NCBI GenBank assembly: GCA_029783825.1
Contig: JAREIK010000801.1
Location: 10,814,391 to 10,878,390 of the forward strand
From: Sapria himalayana
Lineage: Eukaryota > Streptophyta > Magnoliopsida > Malpighiales > Rafflesiaceae
Length of the DNA stretch: 64,000 bases
Direction of reading: 5' to 3'
Each line of letters starts with the position of its first letter. Position 1 is the first letter of the stretch. Shown piece by piece: positions 21,180 to 34,300 of this stretch. Both the position numbers and the translations under genes were made by a program. The notes beneath the pieces were generated by a model, which was not told the origin of the DNA, searched no databases, and was given only the letters and a program-made list of their open reading frames with translations.

Positions 21180-22140
21180 TTGTGATCACATAGAGAAGAC
21201 TTGCCACAAGTTTTCATATTTTTTTTATGTTACCTCATATCCTAGAAAAGAAAGAGACATACAATTATTTTGAAATTCATAATAGAAATAAAGTAAAGAC
21301 TGTGATATTGACTACTTATAAGCTCTAGTAGATCATTTACTTCTTGGAAGAACGCTAAACATGTGAGATGGTCCAAACTATATATATAAATAGTTTATAT
21401 TGTATTATAAAATTGTTTTTTATAATTAAATTTTATTTTCTCTTATCTTCACTCTCCAACTTTTCTTTCAACATTCCTGAAAATTATTGTCTGAAATCCT
21501 AATTCAATCACCACACATGTGAAATAAGGTCTTGAGTGTAATTATTCTATTTTTTCTCAAAGAGAGAAACACAAAATTATGATCAAAAGAATTGACTAGA
21601 AAATCTTCTACCTTCTTGGGAGGTTTTTCTCTATTCTGAACAAGTTATGCACGTCCCATACTTATAGAATAAACTTTTAAGTCCTAAGTAGTTAAATCTT
21701 TTAATTCCTAACAATCCTGAGTTAGGACTGAAATAGATTCGGGAGCTATCATCTCAGCTAGACTCGAAAAAGATTCTATTTATATGAAAACTCCACATTC
21801 TCTAGAATCTATGAGATATATATATAATAACTCTATGAAAGGGACATTAAAATGAGGACCAATAACTTCAGACATACCTAATAATTCTCTCTCATAGTTG
21901 AAGGATGAAGTGGGACTCTAGAAGAGTAATAAAGAATAATGATTCCAAACGAGACCCTTGGATCCTTACTCTCACTAGATTCATTAATGAATGAGTTCTA
22001 CTTAAAAAATATAATAAACACTAACCAACACTTTATTAGTTTTAAGTGAATAATATTTCACTCTTTTTGTGTACTAAAGTAATCAAGAGAGACACATTTT
22101 ATTACCCTATGTGGCATTTGGGTGTACATCAGAGACTACT
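21180..22140. repeat. Decayed dispersed repeat, probably LTR-retrotransposon derived
   Basis: 21640-22140 resembles 41800-42290: AGGACTGAAATAGATTCGGGAGCTATCA versus TGGGCTGAAACTGAGTCAGGAGCTATCA, ACTAACCAACACTTTATTAGT versus ACTAACCAATACTTTATCAGT, and GTACTAAAGTAATCAAGAGAGACA versus GTGCTAAAGTAACCAAGAAAAAATA. The part at 21350-21490 resembles 40030-40210. Neither part has recognisable TG/CA ends. Confidence 0.5.
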
Positions 22141-22200
22141 AGTTAGCCATAGGCCATGACATTACAACAGCAATAAAATTAAATAAGTAAAAATATTCAC

Positions 22201-22309
22201 CTCATCAACTACAGGAGAACTGAATATACTTCCATCACAAGGAAGTTCATAGATACAGCAATGCTTTTTGTAATTCAGTGCATACAAAGTTTTGTCATGT
22301 GAGCCACAC
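22201..22309 (-). CDS. AAE19: AAE19-like exon: propeller blade segment (109 nt)
   Basis: Acceptor TTTTTCAG|G and donor GAG|GTGAAT. After the base completing the split tryptophan, 36 codons read [18 protein letters not shown] and then [29 protein letters not shown] and GSIF.SP are conserved propeller features of the family. It ends in phase 0. The next expected exon (a blade starting around VHD.LYVAS) was looked for in 1-22200 and not found, so the following intron is at least 22.2 kb or the gene is cut there. Confidence 0.9.
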
Positions 22310-25300
22310 CTGAAAAACACATATATAGAACAATATTGTCAAAAACTCTTGCAACATTACATAAAGAAATATCTTTGACAACGAATTGTGACCTTTCACA
22401 GGAATTGATGAATGAAAAAGAATAAAAGTGTTTCTATGTAGCCATATAAATTGCTTAAATATTAGTGAGAGCCTGTTTTTTAATGTACATATTTCTCACA
22501 GGTAGATAAAATGTCACCTTTTCATCTTGAATTATATATATTGATGCTAACACCACTATTGTACCTCCAACAGTCAGCTCAAAAATACATTGACCCTAGA
22601 CAAAATTTTATGCCAAACAATTTTATTGGAAGAATCTTTTTGATTTTGAGGCCTCCTTGAGGCATGTTTAAGTTGTTCTCTGTAAATTTTAACAAAATCT
22701 TAATATATCCAAATATAATCTTTTTTGCTTAATATATTGTCTTTTTGTACCTGTCCAAGTGCTTTTGTGAAACATTGCAGAAGATTTGTTTCTTGAAAAC
22801 AAATCAAGCTGGTGGAACCTTTGCCATCATCATGTTCAAGCTCTGGTTTGGATGTCCATATTGTCAATTTGTCATTGAATTGTCACTACAGTCCAGATTT
22901 CCATGACTGTCCAGATTTTACACCCCAAATTTGGATCATTTATTTTAGAAAAATTACCAATTGAAGGAGGATTGAATATATTTGCACCAAAATTATTCAA
23001 CTCAAAAAGTCTAAGGCATAAAGAAAAATTTGAAGATGATCTCAAAACATTAGCAAATTAGAGAATCTATTGCTTGACAGGGGAAATTGAATACAAACAA
23101 ACAATTAAGCAAAAAAAAAAAAAATAACTCAACCGCTCTTCTGAAAAACGCTCTCAACTTCTAGAGAGAGAAAATTTAATTTCTAGAGAGATAATTCTCC
23201 ATTTTCGGCCTGAAAAAGCCAGATTCAAGCTCAAAATGAGGCAAAATAACTTCCTTGCTAATAAGAAGTCCTTTGCCTCAATTATGCAAGAGACCGCCAT
23301 GTTTCTCCTACCTTCAGAAACAAAGAGGAGTTCCCATCGGTAATTTTTTCGAAGGCCGAGCTCGACCAAATGGCAGCCCCCTTCAATAACATGCTTGTAG
23401 AGAAATTCTCCCACGGCAAGCCTCAGGTAAACGAAATACAGGACTTCGTCACCTCGTTGAAGCTTAAGGGAGTAACTAAAATAGGAGTCTTCGACTCCAA
23501 GCATGTGTTTCTGGAACACACGGTGGAGGAAGACTTCAACATACTATGGCTGCGAGGTCTGTGTTACATTAATGGCTTCCCAATGCGTGTCTTCAAAGTG
23601 AACGATGGATTTTAACCCTCTGGAAAAGCCGTCATTTGCCCCGGTATGGTTTTCACTGCCAAACTTGCCTCTCCCCTTCTATAATAAATCTGCTCTTCAC
23701 TCTATTGCATCTTGTTTTGGAAGGCCTATCATGAGGGATGAGGTCAAGGACTACTTTTACTGCCTCCACAAAAATTGTGGATATGCAGTGAGGGAGGGAA
23801 AGGATTCTGGCAAGTCATTGTCCCTGACTTCTTCCCCAGTTACTGCAAAGGCTGTAGCAAAATGGGCCATGAGCTAGCAGAGTGTAAGTTAGGTATGAGG
23901 AGGGCAGAGGAACTTGGTAATAGGGGAAGAAGATTGAGCAAACAAAAGTGGGTTAGGAAGGATATGGGGTAGGGCAGGGTAGTGGAAGGTAATGAGGAAG
24001 AGATGGTGGGTAATGATAGAAAAGGAGTGGGAGTTAAAGGGGTAGGAGAGGGAAGGTTCCAGAATAAAGGAACCCCATTAGAAGGCTTTGATAGCCTGAA
24101 TTCAGAGGGTGAGTGCAGAAAAGGAATTGAGAAGGACAGGATAGGTACTGAGGTAATGGAAGAGGAAGGGCAGCTTAATGTTATAAAGGAAGTTAGAGCA
24201 GAGATAGAGGCTGCTCTTGCCTCGTCTGTTAATTTAGAATGCAAAAGGTTAAATAGAAAAAATAGGCAGAGGATGGCTAAAACTAAGATAAGGGAGGAGA
24301 ATTTAAGCTGGATAGAAGATGATGTTAGATTTTTCTGAATGTGAGTAATAAACTAAAAGTTGCAGCTTTGTAATTCATAACAGGAATATGAATAGGTTAG
24401 AAATTCGAAACCCTAAAGATGATCTAGATACGACAATATCAAAGTGGGATGCTTGTTCCAGAGAGGAAGCGATGGAGGAACTAAAAATAATGGCATTTCA
24501 CATGGGAAAAAGTTTCAGAGATACAGAAACGGAATCTTCGTCCATAAAACCACTGAGGTACAGGAAGAAATACCTAACGAGGAAATATGATTCAAAATAC
24601 ATGACGAGAGCGTAAGCAAAATCAACTTTTAATGGTTATACTCTTATACTAGAACATAAGAGAGGTGGCGAATACACCCTCTTTAATTAGGTTAAAAAAG
24701 TTGATTAGAATTCATAAACCTATAGTAGTCGTGATAGCTGAACCGATAGTAGATAGTAATCAAGTTGAAAAATATAAAAAGTCTATGGACTTTGATAATA
24801 TTATAGCAAACCTTAATGGCAAGGTTTGGATAATATGAAATAATAAGTTAGATGTTATGGTAATAAAATACACAGAACAAATGATTCATTTAAAAATCAG
24901 TGACCTCTCAGATTTGTTATTAATGGCAGTTTACGCTAAAAACTTAAAGAAGGAAAGGAAAACTCTTTGATGAGAAATGTTGGATGTCTCTTCTAATGAT
25001 CTACCATGGTTGGCTGGGGGAGACTTCAATGTGATCAGGAACCCCAAAGGAAAGAAAGAAGGTAGAAGCCCTGATGCCGAGGCTATGTCTCATTTCAATG
25101 AGACAATTAATAAAGCTAAATTAATGAAAATTGATTATCTTGGAGCAAATTTTACCTGGTTGGAGGAAAAGAGACGTCATCTGGGCAAGACTGGACAGAT
25201 TCTTGTGTAATTCATAATGAATAGTTTCTATAGGAACTACATGATGTAGACATTTAAGTAGGATTTGTTCGGATCATAGCCCAGTTTTGTTAACGTGCAA

Positions 25301-28300
25301 AGGAAAACATAGGCCGGTAACCCTCTTTGTATTTCAGAAAATGTGGGAAATGCATGGAAAATTTGAATCGGTTGTGAGTGAATCGTGGTCTGAACCGGTG
25401 ACAGGGAATCCACTGCAGGTTCTCGGCCTTAAGCTGCATAGGTTAAAGTTTCGTCTAATTAAATGGAATAAAGAAAATTTTGGAAACATACACTCACGAA
25501 TTTTACAGGCGGAAGAAAAAGTAGAGATGTGTGAAATAGAATATGAAAGGGACAAAAAACAAGAGACTAGACAAGATCTGAGTAAGGCTGAGGCAGTGCT
25601 ATGACTGAGACTAAGCATGGAAGAGGTCTCCTGGAATCAAAGAGCAAAAATAAAGTAACTTAAAGAAAGATAATAATACAAGATTTTTTCATTCAATAGC
25701 AAAAATTAAAAGTGAGAAACATAGAATTAACGGTATTAAAAGTTCTGAAGGTGAATGAGTATTAAAAGAGAATGAAATAAAGACACATCTAGAGCAATAT
25801 TTGAAAAAATATTTATGTGAAAACAATACGCATCTAGGGGAAAGCCTGTTGTAGGTAATTAGGAATGGAATCTTAGAGGAGGATAATAGCAAATTAGCGG
25901 AACCACTGGAAGAGGAAGATGTAAGATTGACAGTATTTAACATGAATAAGGATAGCGCGGCAAGACCGAATGAATGAAATAATATATTTTTTCAATTAGG
26001 TTGACAGATTATCAAGAAAGAGCTTGTACAAGCCATTAAATGAATATTTGCAGGCATAAAAATTGCAAAATCATGGGTAAATTCTTCTATCGTGCTTATT
26101 CCAAAAAATGATAATCCACATAGAAGAGAAAATTTTCGGCCGATTAGCTAATGTAATGTCATATATAAAATTTTAGCTATACTGTTGCAAAATAGGTTAA
26201 AAGATATTATTCTAGATATAATTTGACAAGAACAATCTGGTTTTGTTAGGAATAGATTAATGGCAGAAAACATAAGCTGATGAGGGATATTGGGGCAAAG
26301 GTTAGAAGCCATAATGTTGCTCTTAAGCTGGACCTGTCTAAGGCTTTTGATAGGATTGAATGGTCCACTTTAAGTTATGTTATGCGGAGAATGAGATTCT
26401 CGGAGTTTTGAATAGATTTAATATATAGATGCATATCTAGCGTCTGAGTCATAATAATTATAAACGAGAAAAAAAGTAAGGAATTTAAGTCAGTAAGAGG
26501 TCAGAGGCAATGGGATCCGCTATCTCTCTATCTCTTTAATATTTACTTAAAGATACTTCTTCTTAACTTAAAAGAAAGAATGTATGAGAGGAAAATATTA
26601 ACCTTTAGGCAGCCGAGGAATACACCGCATATTGCCTGTTTGGCATATGCAGATGATGTGATCATCTTCACTAATGCAAGTAAAAAATCACTTATCAGTC
26701 TCATGGACTTATTAAATACCTTAGGTGAAAAAACTGGCCAAATCTTAAACACGAACAAATGTCAATTCATATTGGCAGCAAAAGCCCAGGATAGGGTAAG
26801 TCAGAGGGTTAGAAACATCACTGGCTTTACTCAAAAGAGAGAAACATTGATGTATTTGAGCTGCCCAATATTTGAGGCAGGCTAAAAGCAGAGTATTTAA
26901 GCTTTCAGGTAGGAAAACAGAGAAAGAAGATAGCGGGTTGGAAAGAAAACTTGTTAAGCATGTGGTGGAGAGCGACATTAATCAAGCATGTGCTGCAAGG
27001 TTCTATTGCGCACATTCTGTCGGTTATGCATCCGCCAAAGAAGGTTGTAAAAGAATTAGAAAAAAAAAAGCAAATTTCTTGTGGGGAAAAAAGGAGGGTA
27101 AGCCAAAATTACACTAGCATAAATGGGAAGATTTATGTAGAACTAAAGAAGAGGCTGGTCTGGACTTCACAAGTCTAACAGACACAACCAGTGCATGAGC
27201 TTGTAAAAATTGATGGAGGTTGAAAGAGAATGAAAATATTTGGGCAAAATTCATCTGTGGTAAGTATGGTGGGGAAAAAGAGCCTCTAAAGAATGCTAAG
27301 AAGGCTTCAATCACCTGAAAGGCTATGTATAAACACAAATAGCTAGTAGAATCTCATTCAAGACTTAATAGAAGTGGCTGGAAGTGGACCTTAAATACAC
27401 AAGATAATTTTACTCTCAAGTCAACAAAAAAATTGATAAGAAAAAAGAATAAGCCCCAACTCATATTTAAAAGGATATGGCAAAAAGATACCCCGCAAAA
27501 AATGAAAACCCTCTTATGGAAGATGCTCTCAGAAGCAATCCCGGTAGATACGAACATTCAGAAAAAAGGTATTAGGATAACTTCCAGGTGCGAATGCTAT
27601 TTTTCAGCAATAGAGAGCACGGATCACCTTTTTTCGACAGGTGATATAATAAAAGAGGTATGGAGACAGCTTGAACCTTCCCAACATAATGAAGAAGCCT
27701 TAGGTCCTATAATTCTGCACTGGGAGAAATTCAAATCTGGAGATAAAGCATGTACTTGGATTATGGAAAATCTCCCTCCAGTAATAGTGTAGAGTATATA
27801 GATAGCTAGAAATAAGAGTAGACTTGATAACATTAAAATAAAAGTGAAGAATATCTTGGAAGATATTAAAAAAGAAATTTCATAAATATCTGCTATTAAT
27901 CCGATTAGAAGGAGTGAATATAGAGGTTTGCAAGAAGTTGGGGGATAAATGAGGTTTAACATTAAAAAAAGAAAGATGGATGGGCTTGAAAAGTGTTACT
28001 CAGGAGAAATTGCCTATTGGCTAGGTAGCGCCTTAATACAGATGGTAGTTTTAATAGGAATATTAAATTGGCAGGAGGGGGCAATTAGAGATTCAAGCGG
28101 GAATATAATCCGATCTTTCACAATGAATAACAATGCTCCCTCGGCCTTACAAGCAGAGATTCAAGCCTTGGAAAGAGGCTTGCAAATTTGTGATAGGCTA
28201 GAACTAATGAACATCAAAATTCAAGTGGATTCGAGTCTTCTAGTTGGACTAGCCTCTAAAAGGTTGGAACTGTGAAAATATGAAGAAGATATAAGAAAAA

Positions 28301-31300
28301 TTAGAGATTTAATGAACAAACAAAATATCATAATTAAACATACGTACAAGGAGTCTAATGAACTAGCTGATAGGTTAGCAAGAGAGGATATTCGTAAAAG
28401 TGAGCAAGAATTTGATGGGAGGTCAATTCTGGCTAGTTTTAAAGGAATAATTAATTTAGATAAACTGGCATATCCACATGTCAGAATGAGAAGATGTAAG
28501 GAGGCTTCTGTAGCACAGCAAGAAAATGAGAGGATTAGGTTGGGTGAATGCGAGGAAGGTGGGAGAAGGTAAGTGGGAGACTGAGTGGGACATGTGATAG
28601 GGATGTTTGTTCGCTACTTGCAGGCTGCAGGACACCAAAGCTGTGGTAGGCAAGGCGAGGAAGGAATGAGGGGGAGCTGCAGGAAGCCCATGATGTCCAG
28701 CTGAAAGCAATGGAAGGAGCTCTGCAGGAGGCCCAAGTTCCTAGATTCACTTATGTTTTTGTATCAGTTAGGGGGAATGGTGGTTTTAATGCAAGGGAAT
28801 GGGACTCAAGGGTTGAGGGTAGAGGTTGGTTAATTTTGTGCTTGTGTTTTTCTCTTTGGTGCAGGAATGGAAGATCACTTAATGAAGGAGAGACAATGAG
28901 CTTCGCAGAATGCTGCTATGAGGGACAAGAGACAGAGGAATGCTCGGGCATGCTGTTAATTTATTTTTAGGAGTGTTTGTTGAGTCTGTAAGGGGTTGTG
29001 TATTGGGGGGGGGCAGCTGGATCACTGTTTGTATATTTGATGGAAGCTGGCTAACATTAGTAAATAACAAGAGGAAAAGGCGGAAAGGAGACAAGTAACA
29101 AGCTTTGATGGAAGCAAAGAAGAGCAGGAGCATGGAGGGATGCGAGCCTTTGTGTGTTTGTTTTATTCTTTGCTGCCTTACTTTGGAACAAATGGCAATG
29201 TGTTAAGGGGTGGGAAAAGGGAAATGGTAGGTAGAGCTTTATACCGCTGTAGTATAAGATAGAAGCTGAAGTCTATAAAGAGGCAGCAATAAAGGAAATG
29301 GGGAGGCAGAAAGCAAAGCAAAAGGGCTTCAAGATTTCAGAATCTCGCTATTTCGAATAGCAAGCAAAAAGAAAGAACAAAACCATGTAAATGTGCTTTT
29401 TAATTTGTAAATAGTAAATAGAAGAAAAGAAAGGGTGTAAAGGAAAATGAGTAGTAAATAAGTAGGTAGTAAAAACAGTATTTCTCCACCAAAAGAGAGG
29501 GTTAATAATAAAAACAAACTTTTCAAAAAAAAAAAAGCAAAATAAATAGAGTTAGCTGAAGCAAAAATGGTGCTCAGTCAAGACAATTATTAATTAATCT
29601 TTTTTGGAGAAATATATTGTATTAAATGGTTAATAGAGAGAGACAATTTTTTCAAGAAATTATGAAAATGAAAAGCATAGAAAATATCATCAATCCTCCT
29701 CATCAACAATAAGTAAGGTAGTTATTGGAAAAATAATAAATATTAAACTTTTAAGTTGGAAGTCAAGGATCAATGCAACATTTTAGTTGCAAGTCACATC
29801 ATTAAATTAAGATCGTAACTTTGTCAAATTATCGATTCTCCTATAGATTACAAATATCTTAGTACTAGAAATGACCGCAATTGGGAAAAATTTTCAGTAA
29901 TATAAAATTGCGACACTATGAATTAACCATGATTTTGGCATTTGCTTTGTGAGCAAAATATTATAATGTTAGGATTATCCAGTCTGAATAACTATTCTCT
30001 ATAACATTAAGTCATAAGATTAGAAATTAGATGTGAGTGAAAAAAAATCTCTTTAAAAGAAAATCGTGATATTGAGAATTGATTATGGCTTTGATACTGA
30101 TTTGATAAGCAAATTAGTGCAGTGCTAGAATTCTCATGACTGAGTAAATGCTTTCTATAATGAAAAATCACAATAGAAAATAAAATCACAACTCACATCT
30201 CTTGATTCTTTGGTTCTACTTTAAATAAGTTATGACTTAGGAATGTATCATGACTATTTGTCCTAATGAGGTACAAGGTTATCATGACGTAAAGATAATG
30301 TTGCTTCCGTTAAATGATTAAAAACTAGTGAGACTGTGACTTCAAAAATATATTATGACTATAATAATTATGTTGTACAATGAAATAATTATATCAACTT
30401 GGCAGAAAAATTATGATGCACAATAGATATCGCAAATATTTTGATATAGTTACAGTCAAAATAGAATGTTGCAACAACTTAAAACTAAAATAAATGGTAT
30501 ACATAAATCATGACAAAAAAATTATTATAACACTCTTTTAATTCTCTCTCTTATAAGTATTTACTTCACTTAGTCCATCAATTTCATCAAAATTCACCCT
30601 AAATTTTACAAGCATTCATCAAATCCTCTCAAAATTGAAATTTAATTAAATTACTTCGATGCATATCAATATACATGTAAACACGCTTAATTTTACTTTA
30701 CAAATAATATAATTTATTTAATATTTTAAATAGTAAAGAAATTCACAAACAAAAAATATTGTTTATTCCCAAGAAATGAATCTCCTTCCAAATAATCACT
30801 AAAAGAGAACACATCTAAGATGACCAAGACTAAGTTTAAGTATCGTGGTGAGCTTTTATTTTGAAAATATGATTTTATATTTTGGAATTTATTAGGAAGT
30901 GTATGATTTGTAGAGGCGTCAAATAGACTATGTTGTGCTGACATGATCTATTTAAATGTGACATGGCCATGCCACCCTATCATGCTGGGATGACTAGCTA
31001 GTTCCCATTTCAGTGTGACATGGCCTGGCATGGCACTGCCCTAATATGATTATTTAAATTTATTTAAATTAAAAGATTAAAAATTTTATATAATTTTAAT
31101 AAAGTATTAATTGAATAAATACATAATATAAATAATGCCTAAATCAAATTTTAAAAAATATTAAAACTTAAAATGATAAATACTACAAAGTGCAATCTAA
31201 TCCAATATCCAATACAATATATATTGTATAGATCAAAGACAATTTGTGCATAAATAAAAATGAAAAAAAAATAATAAAAATAAACAAACACTAATATTGT

Positions 31301-34300
31301 AATATAATATAAGTATCACATGAATCAAGAATTATCAATAATCAATCAATGTCTATGAAATGATATTACAAATAGAGATACACATCATCATCATTATCAT
31401 GAAAATGTCTGAAGATTTTGCTAGTGCCCTCAAAATCCTTGATCTATCCATCCCATGAATCACCATCCACCATCATCTCTTGTACCATATCCTGAATGTC
31501 CAACATCGAATCTTCTTAGTTCTTCACGCATGCAAGTACCTCTAAGATATCTAGTTGTGATCTCAATCTTTTATCTGAAATGACATTGGCTGCCACAGAA
31601 AAATAAACTTTGATAGTATGATAGATACCAGAGGGATCAATATAACACATGTCATCTTAATAAATATGAGATAGATGTATTCCTATGATTTACAACATAA
31701 TAAAATATTTAAATTCTTATTATCATCAAATAATAGGATAAAATAATAATCAATATCTAAGTACGATATAGTTTACTCCTATTTGATAGATTATCACATT
31801 GTTGGCCCTTAATTAATTGAATAGAGAATTCAAAATCTCCAAATACAATTTCCATGTTTGTACTCGGAGTATGACTACAACTGTCATATCTAATATCGTA
31901 ATATGAAAATAAGTCAATTAATTTTTCGAGAATGAACCCTCCAAGTTAATGTAACTAATTCAGGCACATGGATATGTAAGTTAAGATATTTTTACCCCAT
32001 TGACCTTAACTTTATGATCTATACAAACAATCAAATAATACAAAGTTGAAATAGAATACTAGTATTTCAAATACTTAGTTTCCATCTCAACAGCCATGAT
32101 ACTAAATATTAAATAATCTCTAAACTTACTAAATATATTATTAATGCTGCATATGCACCTATGTACAATGCAAGTGGTGGGAGTTTATACAAATAAATAC
32201 ATGTTTATTATTTTATAAAAAATCTTCAAAATTTTCATAAATAAAATTCTTGTATTACAATCTGAATCATCAATAATAAGTTCATCACTTTTATTATTGA
32301 CATAAATGAATATCACATACTGATAGACAATAAGACTCTAATATACGATAATTGTAATTCTAAGTGTATGTTACAACTGTTTAAAATTTTTTCTAAGCCC
32401 CGTTGACAAAAGTAGGCTGGAAAATATTATCAGCTAGACATCTTAAGTTATTTTAATAAATTTCTTATTTTTTTAGCGTGTGAGAAATAATTTTTATTTT
32501 AACATGTATTATGATGTTAATCACGTGACACATAGAGGTGTCAAACGTGCCGGGCCGGGCCGGCCAGGCACGAGGCACGGCACGGTTCGGCCGTGCCTGG
32601 GCCGGCCCGACACGTTCTTAAACCGTGCCCGGGTGAAGAAAATCGCGTGAAGTACAACAAAATATAATCACTACAAGATTAAAGAAATATACTAATTTTC
32701 CTCTATGTGAAGTACAACAAAATCAACCTAAAGGTATCAAGTAGGCCAGGCAACTTAGGCATGGCACAAGGCACAGCCTGAAAAAGTTGTTCCTAGTTCG
32801 GCACAATATGGTCTAAAACTATGTTTGGACATGAGTCAAGCTGGCTCAAAGCATAGCTTGTGCCATATTAGGCCAGAGACTATTATGCCTCATGCTTGGT
32901 TAGGCATGACTGGTGTGTCTAGCCCATTGACAAGATCCACAAACATGGTGACTGTGACCCAGGACCAAGAATGAGTCATGGGTCACATAAAATTGGATAA
33001 CTAATTTTTTATGATGACACTATGGTGGCGATGTGTGGCTTTGGCGATCGCCGGTTGATGGAGCTTGTGGTGGCATTGCCCACAAAACCAGGATGATCAG
33101 GCATTACCCGATACGAACTTGCACATTAGGCACGAGTCTGCCCAAAATCATACTAATCATGCCATGTCATGCAGGGGTAAATTATCAGTCATTCAATGCA
33201 GGGCACGATATGGCTCCCATGTTGAGTCGCTCCAGGCACAATGGTAAATTATTCTTTTTATTCTTTTTATTCTTCTTATTCTTCATATTCTGGATCAACT
33301 AAAAAATGAGTCATGCTGACATGACATATCATGTTTGACACCTCTAAATCAACTGAAAAAAAAACTTATCAACTTTCACCAAAATAACTACTTTCACCAA
33401 ATAAACTTATTTATATGAAAATTTGATGAAACAATCAGACATTTAAATAGAAAGGACAATTAGACAACGACATCAAATTCATATTTAATCACAAATCACA
33501 AGAGCCTTCCGAAAAGTGTGCTCACTAATTAACCATATAATTGAAAAATCTCTCAAATCTTTTAGCTTTCTTTGAAATCTAAGATAGATAATGATGCTAT
33601 ACTTTTTGAGCATATTTACCATTCCATAATTCTCCAATTTTCTCTTGCTAATCATTATGTATTTCAAGAAATTCGTGTAGATTGACATTTGGACTAAAAC
33701 TTCAGAAAATAGAATATTTATCTCTAACTTCCGAAAAATATTTAGAAATTTCTAGAATTACTAGTCAATCTTTCTCTTTCTAAAACATCGTGGAAATGTG
33801 ACCTTAGGAGAGAAATGATTGTTTTTTGCATAATCTTTCTATCACACAACTTTCAAATCAATGCTTTTGATACGATGTATTTCTTCATCATTCTCATTTC
33901 TTCATTTAATTCTGCTTGTGACATGAATTTGACAATAAATTCTAGTGATATTGTGACTTTGAAAAAAATTGTGGCATGTTGTGACACTATGCTAAGAGAC
34001 GTCGCTACATATTATGTTTCATTGAAGGGCTGTGTTGACACTTTAGGGAAAGTCACTGCTTCTTCAATCACAACTTACCTTTCTACTTTTATTTTGGATT
34101 ATTGCCCCTCTAATATTTTACTTCTTCTCGGTGTAATAGACTGACATTTCATTGGATTTGTCTTAGTATTATTGGGTAATTCACTCTTATTCTTCTTTTT
34201 CATTAATATCACTAGTTGTCCTAGTTGATTCTCAATGATTTTTATTATTGTGTTATATCCTCATGCCAATCAGTTCCATATGAGTATCTTTAAGAACACT

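Larger units (their letters stand above)
23125..29536 (+). mobile_element. Nearly full-length L1-type LINE, inactive, antisense to the host gene
   Basis: Leader (about 23125-23369), ORF1 remnant (23370-23970), spacer, ORF2 remnant (about 24640-28570), 3' UTR and terminal A run (29525-29536). Domain order DUF4283, zinc knuckle, endonuclease, RT, zf-RVT, RNase H is that of plant L1 elements. Possible target duplication AAGCAAAA lies on both sides (near 23107 and 29534), but low complexity makes this uncertain. Both reading frames are broken many times. Confidence 0.85.

Noticed and set aside
28456..28750. Minus-strand frames of 70-85 residues over the LINE 3' end
   Set aside because: Antisense to ORF2 and the 3' UTR. 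The plus-strand RNase H motif and 3' UTR explain the region.
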